This document shows positions 12,221-24,109 of a stretch of 64,000 nt of DNA, piece by piece; the first letter of the stretch is position 1, and each line of letters opens with the position of its first letter. Source of the DNA: Hymenopellis radicata (lineage: Eukaryota; Basidiomycota; Agaricomycetes; Agaricales; Physalacriaceae). The position numbers and the translations under genes are program-made. Below the pieces are notes generated by a model, which was not told where the DNA came from, ran no database searches, and saw only the letters and a list, made by a program, of their open reading frames with translations. The stretch is from positions 1-64,000 of the forward strand of contig JADNRX010000015.1 in assembly GCA_015501595.1 (NCBI GenBank). The letters run 5' to 3'.

Positions 12221-14926
12221 CTACCGTATGCCCGCATTCCATCCCGATACGGACTCTTTATCACCGTACATTTCAGCACTCGGAGCGGTCTCAGCAGGTA
12301 ATTTCCAGCTGCAGTAGTCATCGCTTGATAGCCCCTCGAGCGCTTCTTCCGCATGGGCATTTATCATCTGGCCTATCTGAGCTTGGAAGGCCTCTAAGCC
12401 TTGCGCTTTCACAAGCTGGTATAGCTTGAAGACATCATACGGATCGAATACATCGAATCTATAATCGGAAACTTCGTCGATTATACACTGTAATCTCACT
12501 CAGATACCAGATCATACGTGATGTGCAGGATCGTACCGTCTCGTCTTCGTCAATCCAACCCATCACCGTTGTGACAGTATTTCTTTCGACAAGCAAGCCG
12601 ATGACCGGAGCCGCAACGCAGTGAACCTCCCAGAGTGCAAGTGCAGACCTCATCGCCATGGAGAGATGTGCGAGGTGTTCAAAACGCTCGTCGGGTAGCA
12701 AGACATATTCTACGATCAGAACCGGAACCTGAACACGGCCGATCCCAGTATACTGGGTGTAATGAGTAGTGACTGCGAAGTCGAACATAAGAGCTTCCTT
12801 TCTGTCGTTCGGCCACTCGCGTCGTGGGAGAATAAGGGAGTCTTCGGGAAGACCAAGCAGGAATGCAAAGTTCGGACGCATCTGTCCGAGAAGCGGTACA
12901 TCCGAGCGGCGGAGACAGTGATGGACACGCCATTCTGGACAGTGGCTGATAGTCGTTAATTTTGCGAGATCACAAAGCAAGGGAATACTCACTGCAGAAT
13001 GAGATTTGTCTCCGTCGCCTGCCATGCACGAGAGAAGAGAGAGCTATAGAGGCTCATCCAATGAGTCGTGAGCGAGTGGCTATCAAGCGAGCTGATGGAG
13101 ACGTTGCGTAGATCTCTCGCGTACAAGCAGAAAATCAATGAAAACGAGACATCGGCCGTCGAAAGCGATTGAACAGGACTTGGAACCGGAGATACGGAAG
13201 CTAAAACTGAGGATTTCTCATATGCCGCCAGAAAGGGTTCAATCAGGTTGTGAGCATCGTCAGGGATTCCCATCTTGGTATCCTCGATGATCGCCTTTGC
13301 GGGACCGTGGAATTAGACAGAAGCAGATTAGACTTTGTACATAACGCACCAAAACACGAGCCCAGTCCACTTCGCAGGAGCCCTTGAAGAACTCAAGCCA
13401 TTCCCTTATATGCGTCGGCAATTCCACACTTGTTTTGGGTGCCCCAATGACGACGCCGGATGCCTCCAGCCATTCTTCAATGAACGTTACATCGGAAGAA
13501 AACAAAATGCTAGACAGGTCGAATTAGTGAGAGTGCAGAGTAAGGAGAAAGACGGCCGTACTTGAGTACGATATCACTGGCAACCAACGGAGGATGCAGG
13601 CTATCAACCAGACGTCGGTTCTCCACAAGGTCTGGGGGCTTAATGTAGGACCGGTCCGGCCAGGAACAGATGCGCAAGGCCGTGTCCGCCGAACACTGCA
13701 TGCTCTCGGAAACGATACGCGTCGCAATTTCGCGTAGGCTGGATATTATGCTCCGTACGTGCCAGATATGTAACCCCGGTTCATTCATAAACCTCAGCGA
13801 CTGCTGGGGCCAGTCGAGGTAAATCCTGTGCATCAATGGCTGATTCATAATGAGATGTGCGTATGATAGTATTGTCGATGATACACACCTGTAAACTTCC
13901 GTTGTGGTCCGTCAAAGTAGCAAGAAATGTTTCCCCTTTGAATTGGTCAAAGTACAGCGCGGCTAGAGGTGTTTCAAGGCCAAGAGCTGCATGGAGAGGA
14001 AGAGCAGCCGTCATGACCGAATCAAGATGTGCTCTGTGGGTTAAGTTCCCCGCTTCGAGAAGTGCTTTGTTGTATTCAACTACGAGAATGGGGATTTCGA
14101 GAACATCATCGTCTCCGACTTGTGGGGTGTCCGAATTGGCAAAGACGTAACCAGGGTGATAGCGACGCGCAGCGATTAGGCGAGCGCTAGACAGAGGGAC
14201 TCTCACTGAAAACACAACATCAGGAATGATTACAGGCCACTCGAGCTCTGACAATACGTTGCTGGTCGGGAAGAGAGACCAGCGTGGGCGAAAGCTGAAA
14301 CAGCTACTTATCAGTGTCACTCGTGCATAAGATTTAGAGCTCTTACCTGATACTGATTTCCGCATCCTTGAGCTCGTCGTGCCACGCACTGAGGAGCAAT
14401 GAATCATAAGCAGGTATCCAGTCGAGAGTAGGAGCCAACGGAGCATCATTGTTGATGATAGATGTGCAATGGTGCATAATTCCATCTTTAGCGTCTTTTA
14501 CCGCGCACATCGTAAGATGGGTGCGGCGCAGAGCCGCCTTGATCTCCTTCCAGATTCTCGACGGATATTTATCCGGGATTGCTACAGGCAGCCGCTCGTA
14601 GCACGGCACAATTACAAACTTCATGTAGTCTGGATCATCTAATATCGCTGCGATCCGTTCAACCTCACGTTTGAGAGAATCAGGAATGCCAGCATTTCGC
14701 GCTTGAGCCTATAGACTCCTTACGTTAAGATGTACTGAGAAAACTTAACAAAACTGACCTTGGCCGGAGCAAAATCGGGCAAGCGGCATATGAACAACGT
14801 GTTCACGGTCTCAATAGTGTTCGCATTGACGGAAGAGGGGTTCTTGATCTTGGGATCACGTCCCACACGGATTTCTGGACCGCCACATGAGTAATGTGTA
14901 TACCTGGAGGCGTCGGGAGTAGATAT
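12221..14926 (-). pseudogene. Host gene split by a transposon, main 3' part: two related domains, possibly PD-(D/E)XK-like
   Basis: A multi-exon minus-strand gene whose reading frame enters from the transposon border at 14926 (ISTPDASRYTHYSC) and continues with VNTLFICRLPDFAPAK, spliced to AQARNAGIPDSLKREVER. The first domain contains WPVIIPDVVFSV, then EIPILVVEYNK, THRAHLDSVMTAALPLHAAL and a strand-rich LATLTDHNGSLQIYLDW. A second, similar unit follows at 13.0-12.2 kb: MRPNFAFLLG, VQVPVLIVEY, LAHLSMAMRSALALWEVH, VTTVMGWIDEDG and FDPYDVFKLYQLV. The Asp...Glu-x(x)-Lys pattern after a beta-strand resembles PD-(D/E)XK nuclease folds. The second unit lacks the Lys and may be inactive. A one-base shift seems present near 12530-12545. 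The 5' end lies on the far side of the transposon (24126-24363). The nuclease idea is inference; the duplicated architecture and the interruption are read directly. Confidence 0.55.
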
Positions 14927-14928
14927 CG

Positions 14929-14944
14929 CATCAGTAAGTTGGCA
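14929..14944 (+). repeat. Left terminal inverted repeat of the Plavaka element
   Basis: CATCAGTAAGTTGGCA, matching the right end with 15 of 16 bases. The sequence inward (to about 15060) resembles both ends of the element at 26929-28660, including GCGTGGAT and a TCGATTATG motif, which ties the two elements to one family. Confidence 0.8.
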
Positions 14945-15201
14945 TCCGCGTGGATGGCATGGGGACATGTCGATTATGTCGATTATGCCGCCACGCGGAT
15001 GCATAATGATATGGGGTACATAGGGATTCCATGCTTCGAGTGCATAATTGTTTATGCCGGAACCATGTCTCAACCATGCCTTACCCATACCTCAGCCATG
15101 TAACAAGTATGTACCAATTTCTGTATACATTTTGCTTTGCTGTTCACACAATGTCTGAAAATGAGCGGAGAAAGAACACGATTCATTGGTATGTACAGGT
15201 A

Positions 15202-18200
15202 CTAATCAGATATAATCATGTCGGGCTCGTCATTAGTGCCAGCACTGCCGTCGTCAGGGCCCTCGCCGATATCCTCAGCATTGTCACCGTCGTCGTCGAG
15301 TTGGCCATCCGAGGCGAGCATTGCCTCACATCTCGTGAAGATGACAGCCCACTGGTGCGGCTTGAGTTGCTTCACGAGAGGAACAACCTTAACCCGTGCC
15401 TCTACGCCCCACGGATCGTTGTTGAAGCCAGAAGCGGATGTCTAGTGAATAGCGCGGGTGTCCCGAGGGTATTTCGGTTGGAACCCCTACCCGTACCCTC
15501 GACTTACCCGGTCCCGCAGTGCGGGTGCGGGTTACCCGCAGAAATCGTCTCGGGTTGGGCTCAGAACTCCTCTTCGTGCCCGCCGCCGACCCCCCGAGCA
15601 ATTGCGCAGGGGGTAGCGACGTGCACGATGCACACGACGCACACAATTGATGCCCACCCTGTTGTATGACAACAGGGAAGGGACACAACAGTGGTACATG
15701 GGGAGATTCAGGAGAACGATGCGAGAAGATGGGACGAGTGGAGGGAGAGCGCGGCGACGCAGGCTGAAGGAGGTGGACATAGCTACATGAACATTAGAAT
15801 AAAATAGTCAGATAAATGCGCACCGTTTTGGACTGGATGCGTCCGCGACGCCCTCCAGCCCGCAGAGTCATCGCCTGTCATCGTCGCCAATGCCACCATC
15901 GTCATCCTAGTATGGCGGCCTTATTGCAAGGGCTTACGCGTCGCGGAAGTCAATTGGACGGGTGTCGTCTCAAAGACACAAGCGCAGAATGCGCCCCGGA
16001 GTGTATCCGAGGGCGCAGCGGCGGGCGCTGAGCCAAGTCAAGTCGGCGCCCGATGTCCAAGCGCAAGGCGGCCTCGTCCTGAGGGCTTATGCAGTCCAAA
16101 CGGGCGCCATCGCGAAGACAAGCGCAAGATATAGCCCCGGAACGTATCCGAGGGCGAAGCAGCCGGCGCAAAGCCAAGCTGCGCCAGGAGAGCGAAGCAG
16201 AAGTAGAAAAACAAATCAGAGAAGCCCCAGAAAATTTCCTGGGGCCGACGAGCACGACACTAAGGTCGTGCTGTGGTGGTAAGAGGTAGAGCACCGAGAT
16301 CTGAGCGGATCGATCGTTATCCGGCAACTGCCGGGACGATCGGCCAGCTCGGCGATCACGGAAATTCTTTCGCCACATCGTTTCTCGACGACTTTGGGCT
16401 CGTTTGAGTCCAAATAAATTCGATAATTATCATAAAAATATATGTACTCTAATTGTATTCTGACATGTGGTCCAACTGGACCACGGCACGGGTAAGAAAG
16501 GGTGACGCGGGTCACAGCGGGTTCTCAGACCGAGACCCCTACCCGGACCCTGACACACCCGCATCCGTGACCCGGACCGGGTGCTCCGACCCGGGCTATT
16601 CACTACGGATGTCTTGGGTTTGGCGGTAGACTTGACGCCGGCCCGCTTCTTGGAGGATGGTTCTGCCTCGTCATGAGCAAGATATCCTTTCTCCCACTGC
16701 TTAAGGGAGCGCTTGACCTATAATACTGTAGCGTTTCAACCATAACTTCGCAGCCTGTGACCCGATATGGTGTGAACCTACAGCGAACAGCTTCGCGATC
16801 AGGCACAGAGGCGGGAATTACCCAATTGGGACATGCCCGCCCTGAGGCGGGCCCAAAAATTTCCTTTTTGAGTGATGTGACCCTGAAAATGCTGGCCGTG
16901 ATGCAATATCTAGTATGTATAGCTTCGCTTCGTGAGGTCCCGTGATCCAATATGCGAATTAACGGTCGAAACACTACAGTAGAGTGAGTATGATACACGA
17001 AACAATAAGTAGAACGCACGGCAACAAAACAGAGAGCCATCGCGCCAATCGGATATCCATGTTCCTCAAAATAATCTAACCTGTCGGCGAGGTTCTTTCC
17101 AACGACGCGTACCAGATGGCGGACATGATACATGAAAGATTGAAGAAGAAGCGCGCCACGAAACGCGCCAGAACGCTGCAAGAACAACATATGTCAATGG
17201 ACAGTGGAATTTAGTAGAAACAACGCACAGTTCCATCTGTAGGCGAGAAATCTTCATACGCGAATGCGTTCTTATCGAGATACATCTCGATGTACTCGCG
17301 GCGCAGCTGAATCGTATTCCATTTCTCAGCCATGAGCTCGTATTCCCACAACGCCGACATGTATTCGACTGCGAGCTTTCCGATCTCGCTGCGCCAAGTC
17401 CGGATGGCTTGAAATATCTAGAGAGACTTTCAGCATGTTGCTGAACATGGGAAAAGAACGCACCACTGAGAAGATGGCGGGGTGCTCATGGCGCTTGATC
17501 GTCCCGCCGTTGTGCTCGACAACGCTTGGGAGTTTGGGAAAGATCAGACGCCAGCGGTTTGAGACTGTGTCGCGTAACTCGGGATGAGCGTTCGCACCAA
17601 ACGTGTCTGCGAGTGTCCCGACCCAGACGATAATGAAGGGAACGATGTCCTTGTCCCAGTTGACGACCTGAGAAGTGGACGTAAGAGGTAAGTCCCGTTT
17701 AGCATAACTCTTCCGAGCGCTTGGGACACTCCCACGCTCTTTACTGTCAATCTCCGCGACATCCGCGGGAACAAGCTTGACATCGTCTTCTTCTTTCTGT
17801 CAATGTTGTCAGCGACACTCTTGACAGACACGGCACTCACCACTCGCGCACCCCGGGACCGTCCACCACTGCTTGCACCAGCTTGGGCAAGTCGCGCCGC
17901 GGCTTGTGTCGTCTTCGACTCATCTTGATCGAACTCGCCCGGTTCCTCCTCGCCACCACTTGTCGCAGATTTGGCCAACGATGCAGTGGACGACGCAGCG
18001 GCGCCGGGCATCGTGTAGATTTTACTGCGCCAATTCTTCGTAACGCCGCCGATTTCGTTGGACTTCTTCACCTTGGACCTAAAAGTAACACGGTTAGTCG
18101 AACACTGTTCACTGTCAACAACGTACTCATTTGTGATAGTGGTTCTAATCTTCGGTGCGGGCGCGAGCTTGGGTTTCGAGGGAGGTTTGTTACGCATTTC

Positions 18201-19234
18201 CTGTGTCGAGGAACGGATTGCAGATTTCTTCACCTGAGTACGTATCAGCTTTGAATCAGGGTTATAATGTGCTTACCTTTCGAGTAGCTGCCCTTGCTTG
18301 GCTTTGAAGAGTCTTCTGCTTCTTCTTTTCCTGCGCCTTCTGGTACGCGAGAAATTCTCGAACAACGGGATCATCCATGTCGAGACCGTGACCAGACGAC
18401 GACTGGCGCGATTTCTTTTGCGTACGCTGCATGTTGGACGGGGGGGCAGAACCAGTCTAGACGCGATGTCAGCCTCTCGCTTTTCGAACGCGGGACACGT
18501 ACCTTGCGCTTTGCACCAGCGCTGGGCTCCTCGTAATCATCTTCGTCATTCTCATCTTCCTCTTCGCCGCTGGCCTGCACATACTCATCACTGCTACCGG
18601 GCATGTCTACATCGAGGATGGCGTCGTCTATGTCATATTCCTCATTATCGTCGCCTTCCTCAGGCTCCTTCATACCAAAATTAACGTCGTCGGTGCTGCT
18701 ATTGTTACCCATTTCGTAACCAAACCCGCCTTCGGACTCGCTTGTCGGTGGACCATTAACATCGTCATGGGGCAGGACACCATAATCCGAGTCGTCCTCC
18801 AGCTCGTCTCCTCCTGCAACAGCTGTGATGTCCTCGTTTGCCGATCCGCGCCTAGCAAAGTCTGCCATCGTGTCAGCGTCGTCGATGAAAGACGTGTCGC
18901 CATTGGGTGGAAGGTCTGTGGCTGCGGCGGTAGATTCCTGGGCTGTGTTTGCTGCCACTACGGCGGCAGCGGGTGAGCTCGCAATGGAGATAGAGAGCTT
19001 GTCAGGACGTAACGTCTGCTTCTCGTTATGTTCAGCGACGAGCTGGTCCTCAAACTGGGCAATGCGCTTTTTGGATGCGGTCTGTTTCGCCTGTCGTTCA
19101 GCCTTTTCTTGCTCCTTCTTTCGGTTCTCCTCTGCAGATGCAGTCGCTTTGGCATGTTTGGCGGCGCTGATCTCCTCGCGCGTGTGCCTTTCGAGTCCGG
19201 GAGGAAGCTTGAACTTGCGGTTACGAGTCTGCAT
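15202..19234 (-). pseudogene. Plavaka-associated accessory gene, interrupted by a hAT element
   Basis: A multi-exon gene divergent from the transposase. The ATG at 19234 begins MQTRNRKFKLPPGLER, followed by a long Glu/Lys/Ala coiled-coil-like stretch (about residues 20-70), then a long acidic region rich in Asp/Glu/Ser (about 100-235). Further exons read RTQKKSRQSSSGHGLDMDDP, VKKSAIRSSTQEMRNKPP, GGVTKNWRSKIYTMPG, WRSEIGKLAVEYMSALWE, WNTIQLRREYIEMYLDKN, GAFRGALLLQSFMYHVRHLV and EEHGYPIGAMALCFVAV. The last exon is split at 15443-16605 by a hAT-type element. The two sides join as KSTAKPKTSASGFNNDPWGV with one copy of the 8-bp duplication, then run to an acidic tail and stop at 15202. Proteins of this type sit near such transposons in mushroom genomes as far as I recall. 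Its role is unknown, perhaps in chromatin or transposition. No catalytic motif was seen. Confidence 0.68.
15443..16605. mobile_element. hAT-type non-autonomous element, copy A (1163 bp)
   Basis: The ends are TAGTGAATAGCGCGGGT and the inverted ACCCGGGCTATTCACTA (one mismatch), with a perfect 8-bp target duplication CGGATGTC at 15435-15442 and 16606-16613. An 8-bp duplication with TAG-type ends is characteristic of hAT transposons. The subterminal parts are dense in GGGT/ACCC words. The interior has no transposase frame, so it needs a helper in trans. A segment with CCCGGAGTGTATCCGAGGG recurs inside (near 15995 and, slightly changed, 16136). The core is the reverse complement of that in copy B, so the two share a family and lie in opposite orientation. 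Confidence 0.88.
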
Positions 19235-19395
19235 GGCGTGGTAGAGGAAAAGGGGGGTTTGTTATCAAGCCAATGGTTGAACTTTGCAAATGGAAATTTG
19301 CGTTGGCCGACGGCTATGGTAAGCCACCAATTTCCAACTCTGCTATTTGTCTGACTCGATTCTCCGACCAGACGCCATCCTTATCTGCTACGCTC
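19235..19395. promoter_or_regulatory. Bidirectional intergenic region of the Plavaka element
   Basis: 161 bp separate the two divergent start codons (minus 19234, plus 19396). It must hold both 5' leaders and probably a shared promoter. No clear TATA box was seen. The assignment rests on geometry alone. Confidence 0.4.
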
Positions 19396-22300
19396 ATGCC
19401 TCGAGCTAAACAATATCGCACTGGCGGAACAATACGATGTCCATTCCGCGGGTGCATCAAGACGTTTACCAATACGAGTGGGCGCACTCGTCACGTCAAC
19501 GTTGCGCATCGCTTCTCTCAGTTATCCGCGGCGCCGGGTCCGACAGCTCCAACACACACCACGCCATCGCCATCACCATCGTCCTCCCCACCCCCCGACT
19601 TTCGTGGCTCGACACCCAGTCCTTCTCCTCCTCGGCAGTCTCCTCCTCCACCAGTGCCAAAGAGTCAGAAGATCTATCACCCGTATCTTAACGGTAGGTC
19701 CATCTCAGACAATTATGTTATCAATTTTTAATCGCCTGTGGCTTTAGGGCAGCCGTGTGACAAGACGGGCGTAGATCTTCCCCCCAATAGTCCACCACCT
19801 GCTCCAGGACCGTTACCGCCAAAGGAAGAACAATATGCGCCCTTTGCGGATGATGTCCTGTTCGATTTGGCGGACTTTCTATATAAGGACGTGGAGATGT
19901 CCCAGGGCAAGACAGATCAACTCATGCGTCTACTGGAGCGATGGAGCCAGCGATTTGTTCACGATCCGATGGAGGCAGAGGCACCATTCGTCAATCATGC
20001 CGACATGCAGGACCAGATCGATGCCATCCCCCTCGGCAGTGCACCATGGAAGTGTTTGGTTGTCAAACCACCAGCGAATCTGCCCAATGATGCGCCGGAA
20101 TGGCGCAAGGAGGAATATCAGGTCTGGTATCGCGATGCAGATGTTGTACTCTCGAACATCCTGGCGAATCCCGATTTTGCGAAAGAGTTCGACGCGGCAC
20201 CCTATGTTCATCTGGATGTCGACGAGAAGCGATGCTGGAGCGATTTCATGTCCGGAAATTTTGCTTATACTCACGCAGTACGTTTCGATTTTTGTATCTC
20301 ATTCTCTTGTTAACCTCTATCCCAGACAAGGATTTATACGGATGATCCTACGACGAAGGGTGCTATGCTTGTACCCGTTATTGTGGGAAGCGACAAGACG
20401 ACTGTTTCGGTCGCTACGGGTAACGTCGAATATCATCCGTTCTATATATCTGCCGGCAATATTCACAATGCGGCTCGACGTGCCCACCGTAACGCCGTTA
20501 TCCCTATTGCATTCCTGGCCATTCCAAAAGGTACATTCTCAATGCCGACTCTTGTTCTCTTACTGAGCAGTTTCATAGCTGATCGCAAGTATGATAACGA
20601 CGTCGATTTTCGTAACTTCAAACGACGTCTCTTCCACAACTCGATCGCTGCCATCCTGCGTCCGCTCAAGCCTGCGATGACAACACCCGTGGTCAAGCAA
20701 TGCCCTGATGGTCATTACCGTCGAGTCATCTACGACCTAGCCTCCTACATCGCCGATTATCCCGAGCAGGTTCTTTTAGCTGGCGTTGTCTCAGGCTGGT
20801 GTCCGCGGTATGCATTTCATTCAACTGCTTTGATAAGAAGCTCATCATATGGGTAGATGTACGGCCCCGTCCAATGATTTATATGGCGCAGCTGATCCAC
20901 GTTCACACGAGTATACCGATAGGCTCGTTGATGAATACGGTGGCGACGGCACCATTCTATGGGATAACTATGGTATCGACGAGTCGGTTGTGGTATGTTG
21001 ATTTCACGTATTACAATCATTTCTGACTGTCTTGCTAGCCGTTCACGTACCACTTTCCTCGTGCCGACATTCACGAGATGCTGACATCGGATTTGCTGCA
21101 TCAAATCATCAAGGGCACCTTCAAAGATCACCTTGTCGACTGGGTTTCCGAGTACTTTGAAAAGACTGAAACACCAGCGCGTGCGAAGGCTATAATGGAC
21201 GACATCGATCGACGGTACATTTACAATATTTGAATTGTGCTCTCTACTCATATTCCTTTCAGACTTGCAGCAACACCGATTTTCCCTGGACTGCGTCGAT
21301 TCGCTCAAGGGCGTCGATTCAAGCAGTGGACTGGCGACGATTCGAAGGCGCTCATGAAGGTAAGAGGATCTATGTTATTGTGAAAGGTATCCATCTAACA
21401 TGTTTTATAGATCTATCTTGCCGCGGTCGCTGATTATGTCCCGGATGACATTATCAAGTGCCTCTCTGCATTTCTAGACTTCTGCTATCTTGTACGGCGT
21501 TCAGATATCACTGAAGACACACTTACTGCCATCGATGATGCCGCCGCTCGGTTCCATCTAGTGAATAGCCCGGGTCGGCTGACCCGGTCCGGGTTGCGGG
21601 TTCGGGTACTCGCGGGTACGGGTGAGGGTCTCGGACCGAGAACCCGTGGTGACCCGCGTGACCCGCGGTCACCCGTTCACCACGCTCCGGCAATTGCCGG
21701 ATAAGGATCGGGCACATCTGATCCCCGATCTCTCCCTCTTACTACCACAGCACGTCGGTGTAGACGTGCTCGTCGGGCCCGCAACTTTCTCTGGGCCTTC
21801 GTTTCTCTCTTGCTCTTCTGGTGGACTGGACTTTTCGCTGCTGTTGCCCTCGGATGCGTTCCGGGGCTGCCTGGTGCTCGTCTTCGCGACGGCACCATTC
21901 TTACGCGGATACGCCCAGCGTAAGCCCTCACTATGAGGCAGCTACTACGTGGCGCGCGCGCGCCCAAGATGCCGTATTTGCCCCCGCTTACCTCACGCAC
22001 GGACCAAGACACGCGTAAGCCCGCTGAAGCGGCAGCAAAAATAACAACTACTCGCAACCGCTAATGCGGTAGACCTACCTGCTCTGTTGAAGAGTGTGCT
22101 TCCAGAGCGGGTGAGTGAGATGGGGCCGCCGCGTTGGCTACTGTCAACGCGGCGGGGCGGTATGTTTCCATTTTCTTCTTTCTTTTCGTTTCGCGCTGTT
22201 CGCTATACTGCTTTGACGTCGGTTCGTGTCCGGTGTCTCTCTTTTTCCCTTTCATTGACGCGTCTGCTATAGAGACAATATAGTGGATTCATCCTGAAAC

Positions 22301-23774
22301 TATAGGCGATGCACCACAGCTCATACATCCATCCTTGTCGACAAGAAACTCGTCGTATACGGCGGCGGGCAAGGCGGCACATGTTACGACGCCGTCTACA
22401 TCGTTGACGCCACCACCTTCTCCTCACTCCCTCACTACCCCGTCCCAAAGGCATGTACAGCGCATGCAGCCCCTTGCTATTGCATCAGGCTGCGCGTTTG
22501 GCATGAATATTGGACGCGTAGGCCGTGGGGGAAGTGTGGGCTGAGGGTCATCCGTGAACCCGCCATAACCCGAGGGTGAAATCAGCGGGCGACCCGTACC
22601 CGTGAGGCGGGTGCGGGTACTTGGCGGGTTCGGGTCCGGGTGTAAATTGAATCACCCGCGGGATACCCGGGCTATTCACTAGTTCCATCTCCATCGCGAG
22701 GTCTTCATTCGGGAAGGTGTGCGCATGGACTTCAACCTGCCTCGTCAGCACTCCATGGTCCACTAACGCCAGCATATCATCGATTTTGGTGCACCAAATG
22801 GACTGTGCTCTTCGATAACCGAGTCTCGCCATATTACAGCTGTCAAGAAGCCATGGCGGCGCTCTAACCGCTACAATGCGCTGAGCCAGATGCTGCTCAC
22901 CCTACAGCGTCTGGATAAGCTCCATGCTCTTCGCATGGACCTCATACGGAGGGGCCTACTTCCACCAATACGCGACGAGCCACCGGATCAGTTTGACGCT
23001 GGGAAAGAGGATGAAGGTGCAGTGGATGGTGATAGTATCCCATCGGAGGTATGTCTTGCGGCAACACGACGTATGTACACATACCCTCTTCTACATTCTG
23101 ATTTCTAACATTACTCTTCAGAACCTGGCTACCCGCGTGATATAGATGCGCTGGGAGCATATATCGGAGTTGATTCCTTCACCGAGCTGGTGCAGCGCTT
23201 CCTTTATGAGGACCTTCATGGTGACATCCCCGACAACCTCAACTCAGACGATCTCCCCCTCATCTCTTCCAAAGTTTATGTATACCATTCAGCCACCGCC
23301 TACTTTTACGCACCTAGCGACATCTCCGGCATTCGTGGCATGCGTCGTGAACGTATTCGGTCGACACCATCATGGTACGGATTTCACCGTCGAGATACGG
23401 CTCTTGTTGTTACAGATGAGACACTGCCTGGCTTCCGCGGCATGAGTGTTGTTCGGGTTTTGCTCTTCTTCTCTTTTACGCATGCGTCGAAGGAGTATGA
23501 GTGCGCACTAGTACATTGGTTCGATCGGTACGGCGCTCATCCGGATCCGAAGACGGGTATGTGGCGGGTTAGACCAGATGTTCGTGGGCGTCAGGCAGAA
23601 CCGTACCTAACTGTTGTGAGCTTAAACACAATGGTACGCGGCGTTCATCTTCTCCCTATATTTGGACCCCATCCCGTACCTATAGACCATCATTATGCAT
23701 ATTCCTTAGATGCATACAGTGCCTTCTATGTAAACAAGTATGCCGACCATCATGCTAATGAAATACTCTTTTAA
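19396..23774 (+). pseudogene. Plavaka transposase, broken by a hAT insertion and an in-frame stop
   Basis: Transposase of the Plavaka family. The ATG at 19396 starts MPRAKQYRTGG, followed by a C2H2 zinc finger with spacing C-x4-C-x12-H-x4-H (about residues 14-37) and a Pro/Ser-rich linker. Exon borders can be read exactly for several exons (19396-19693, 19748-20277, 20326-20530, from 20579). Family landmarks are GAPWKC-like AIPLGSAPWKCLVVK, VPVIVGSDKTTVSVATGN, EYHPFYISAGNIHN, HRNAVIPIAFLAIPK, CPDGHYRRVIYDL, IADYPEQVLLAGVVSGWCPR, FPRADIHEMLTSDLLHQIIK, FGAPNGLCSSITESRHI and KEYECALVHWFDRYG. A hAT-type element sits at 21559-22681 inside the exon encoding ARFHLHREVF. Independently, TAA at 22764-22766 replaces the Tyr codon expected after HSMVH. 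All other exons keep phase, so loss of function is recent. It was probably the source of the element's mobility. Confidence 0.9.
21559..22681. mobile_element. hAT-type non-autonomous element, copy B (1123 bp)
   Basis: A perfect 17-bp terminal inverted repeat TAGTGAATAGCCCGGGT is bounded by the perfect 8-bp target duplication GTTCCATC (21551-21558 and 22682-22689). It interrupts the Plavaka transposase exon. Removing it with one duplication restores the frame exactly. The core (for example CTCGGATGCGTTCCGGGG and the ACCACAGCACG word) is the inverse of copy A. No transposase is encoded. Confidence 0.9.
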
Positions 23775-23837
23775 TACTTATTACTAGTAGTGAGCTGACC
23801 ACTGAAGATGGCTTAAGTACTCGGCGACGGCGACAGC

Positions 23838-23895
23838 GAATGACGCACTTCCAGCTCCCGATCAAAGGGAATCGGGAGCTCGAAGTGCGTCATTC
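23838..23895. repeat. 25-bp inverted repeat (strong hairpin) downstream of the transposase stop
   Basis: The arms at 23838-23862 and 23871-23895 pair with one mismatch around an 8-base loop (CAAAGGGA). It lies 63 bp past the transposase stop and inside the Plavaka element. It could form a 3' end/RNA hairpin, a subterminal transposase site, or the scar of a small palindromic element. Confidence 0.8.
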
Positions 23896-24109
23896 GGGTG
23901 AGACATTGTGGTGTTGCAAGAAAAATTACATCACCCGAGGATTGAACCAGAGAACAAGGGGTAGCACAGCGCGCCAAGCCATGGTAGACCGCTCAGCCAT
24001 GCTTGTCGCTGCATAATTGCATAGTTCACATATCAGCATGGCACGGCATGGCTAGAACATATTAGAAATTCCAGCCATGCCTGGTATGCAGCCATGCTGT
24101 TTATGAAGC

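Noticed and set aside
15443..22681. The two GGGT/ACCC-rich blocks as LTRs of one retroelement
   Set aside because: The blocks are inverted within each element, not direct, each pair has its own 8-bp duplication, and no gag/pol exists between them.
22548..22832. Minus-strand frame opposite the transposase
   Set aside because: It spans the hAT end and the transposase exon, which reads convincingly on plus.
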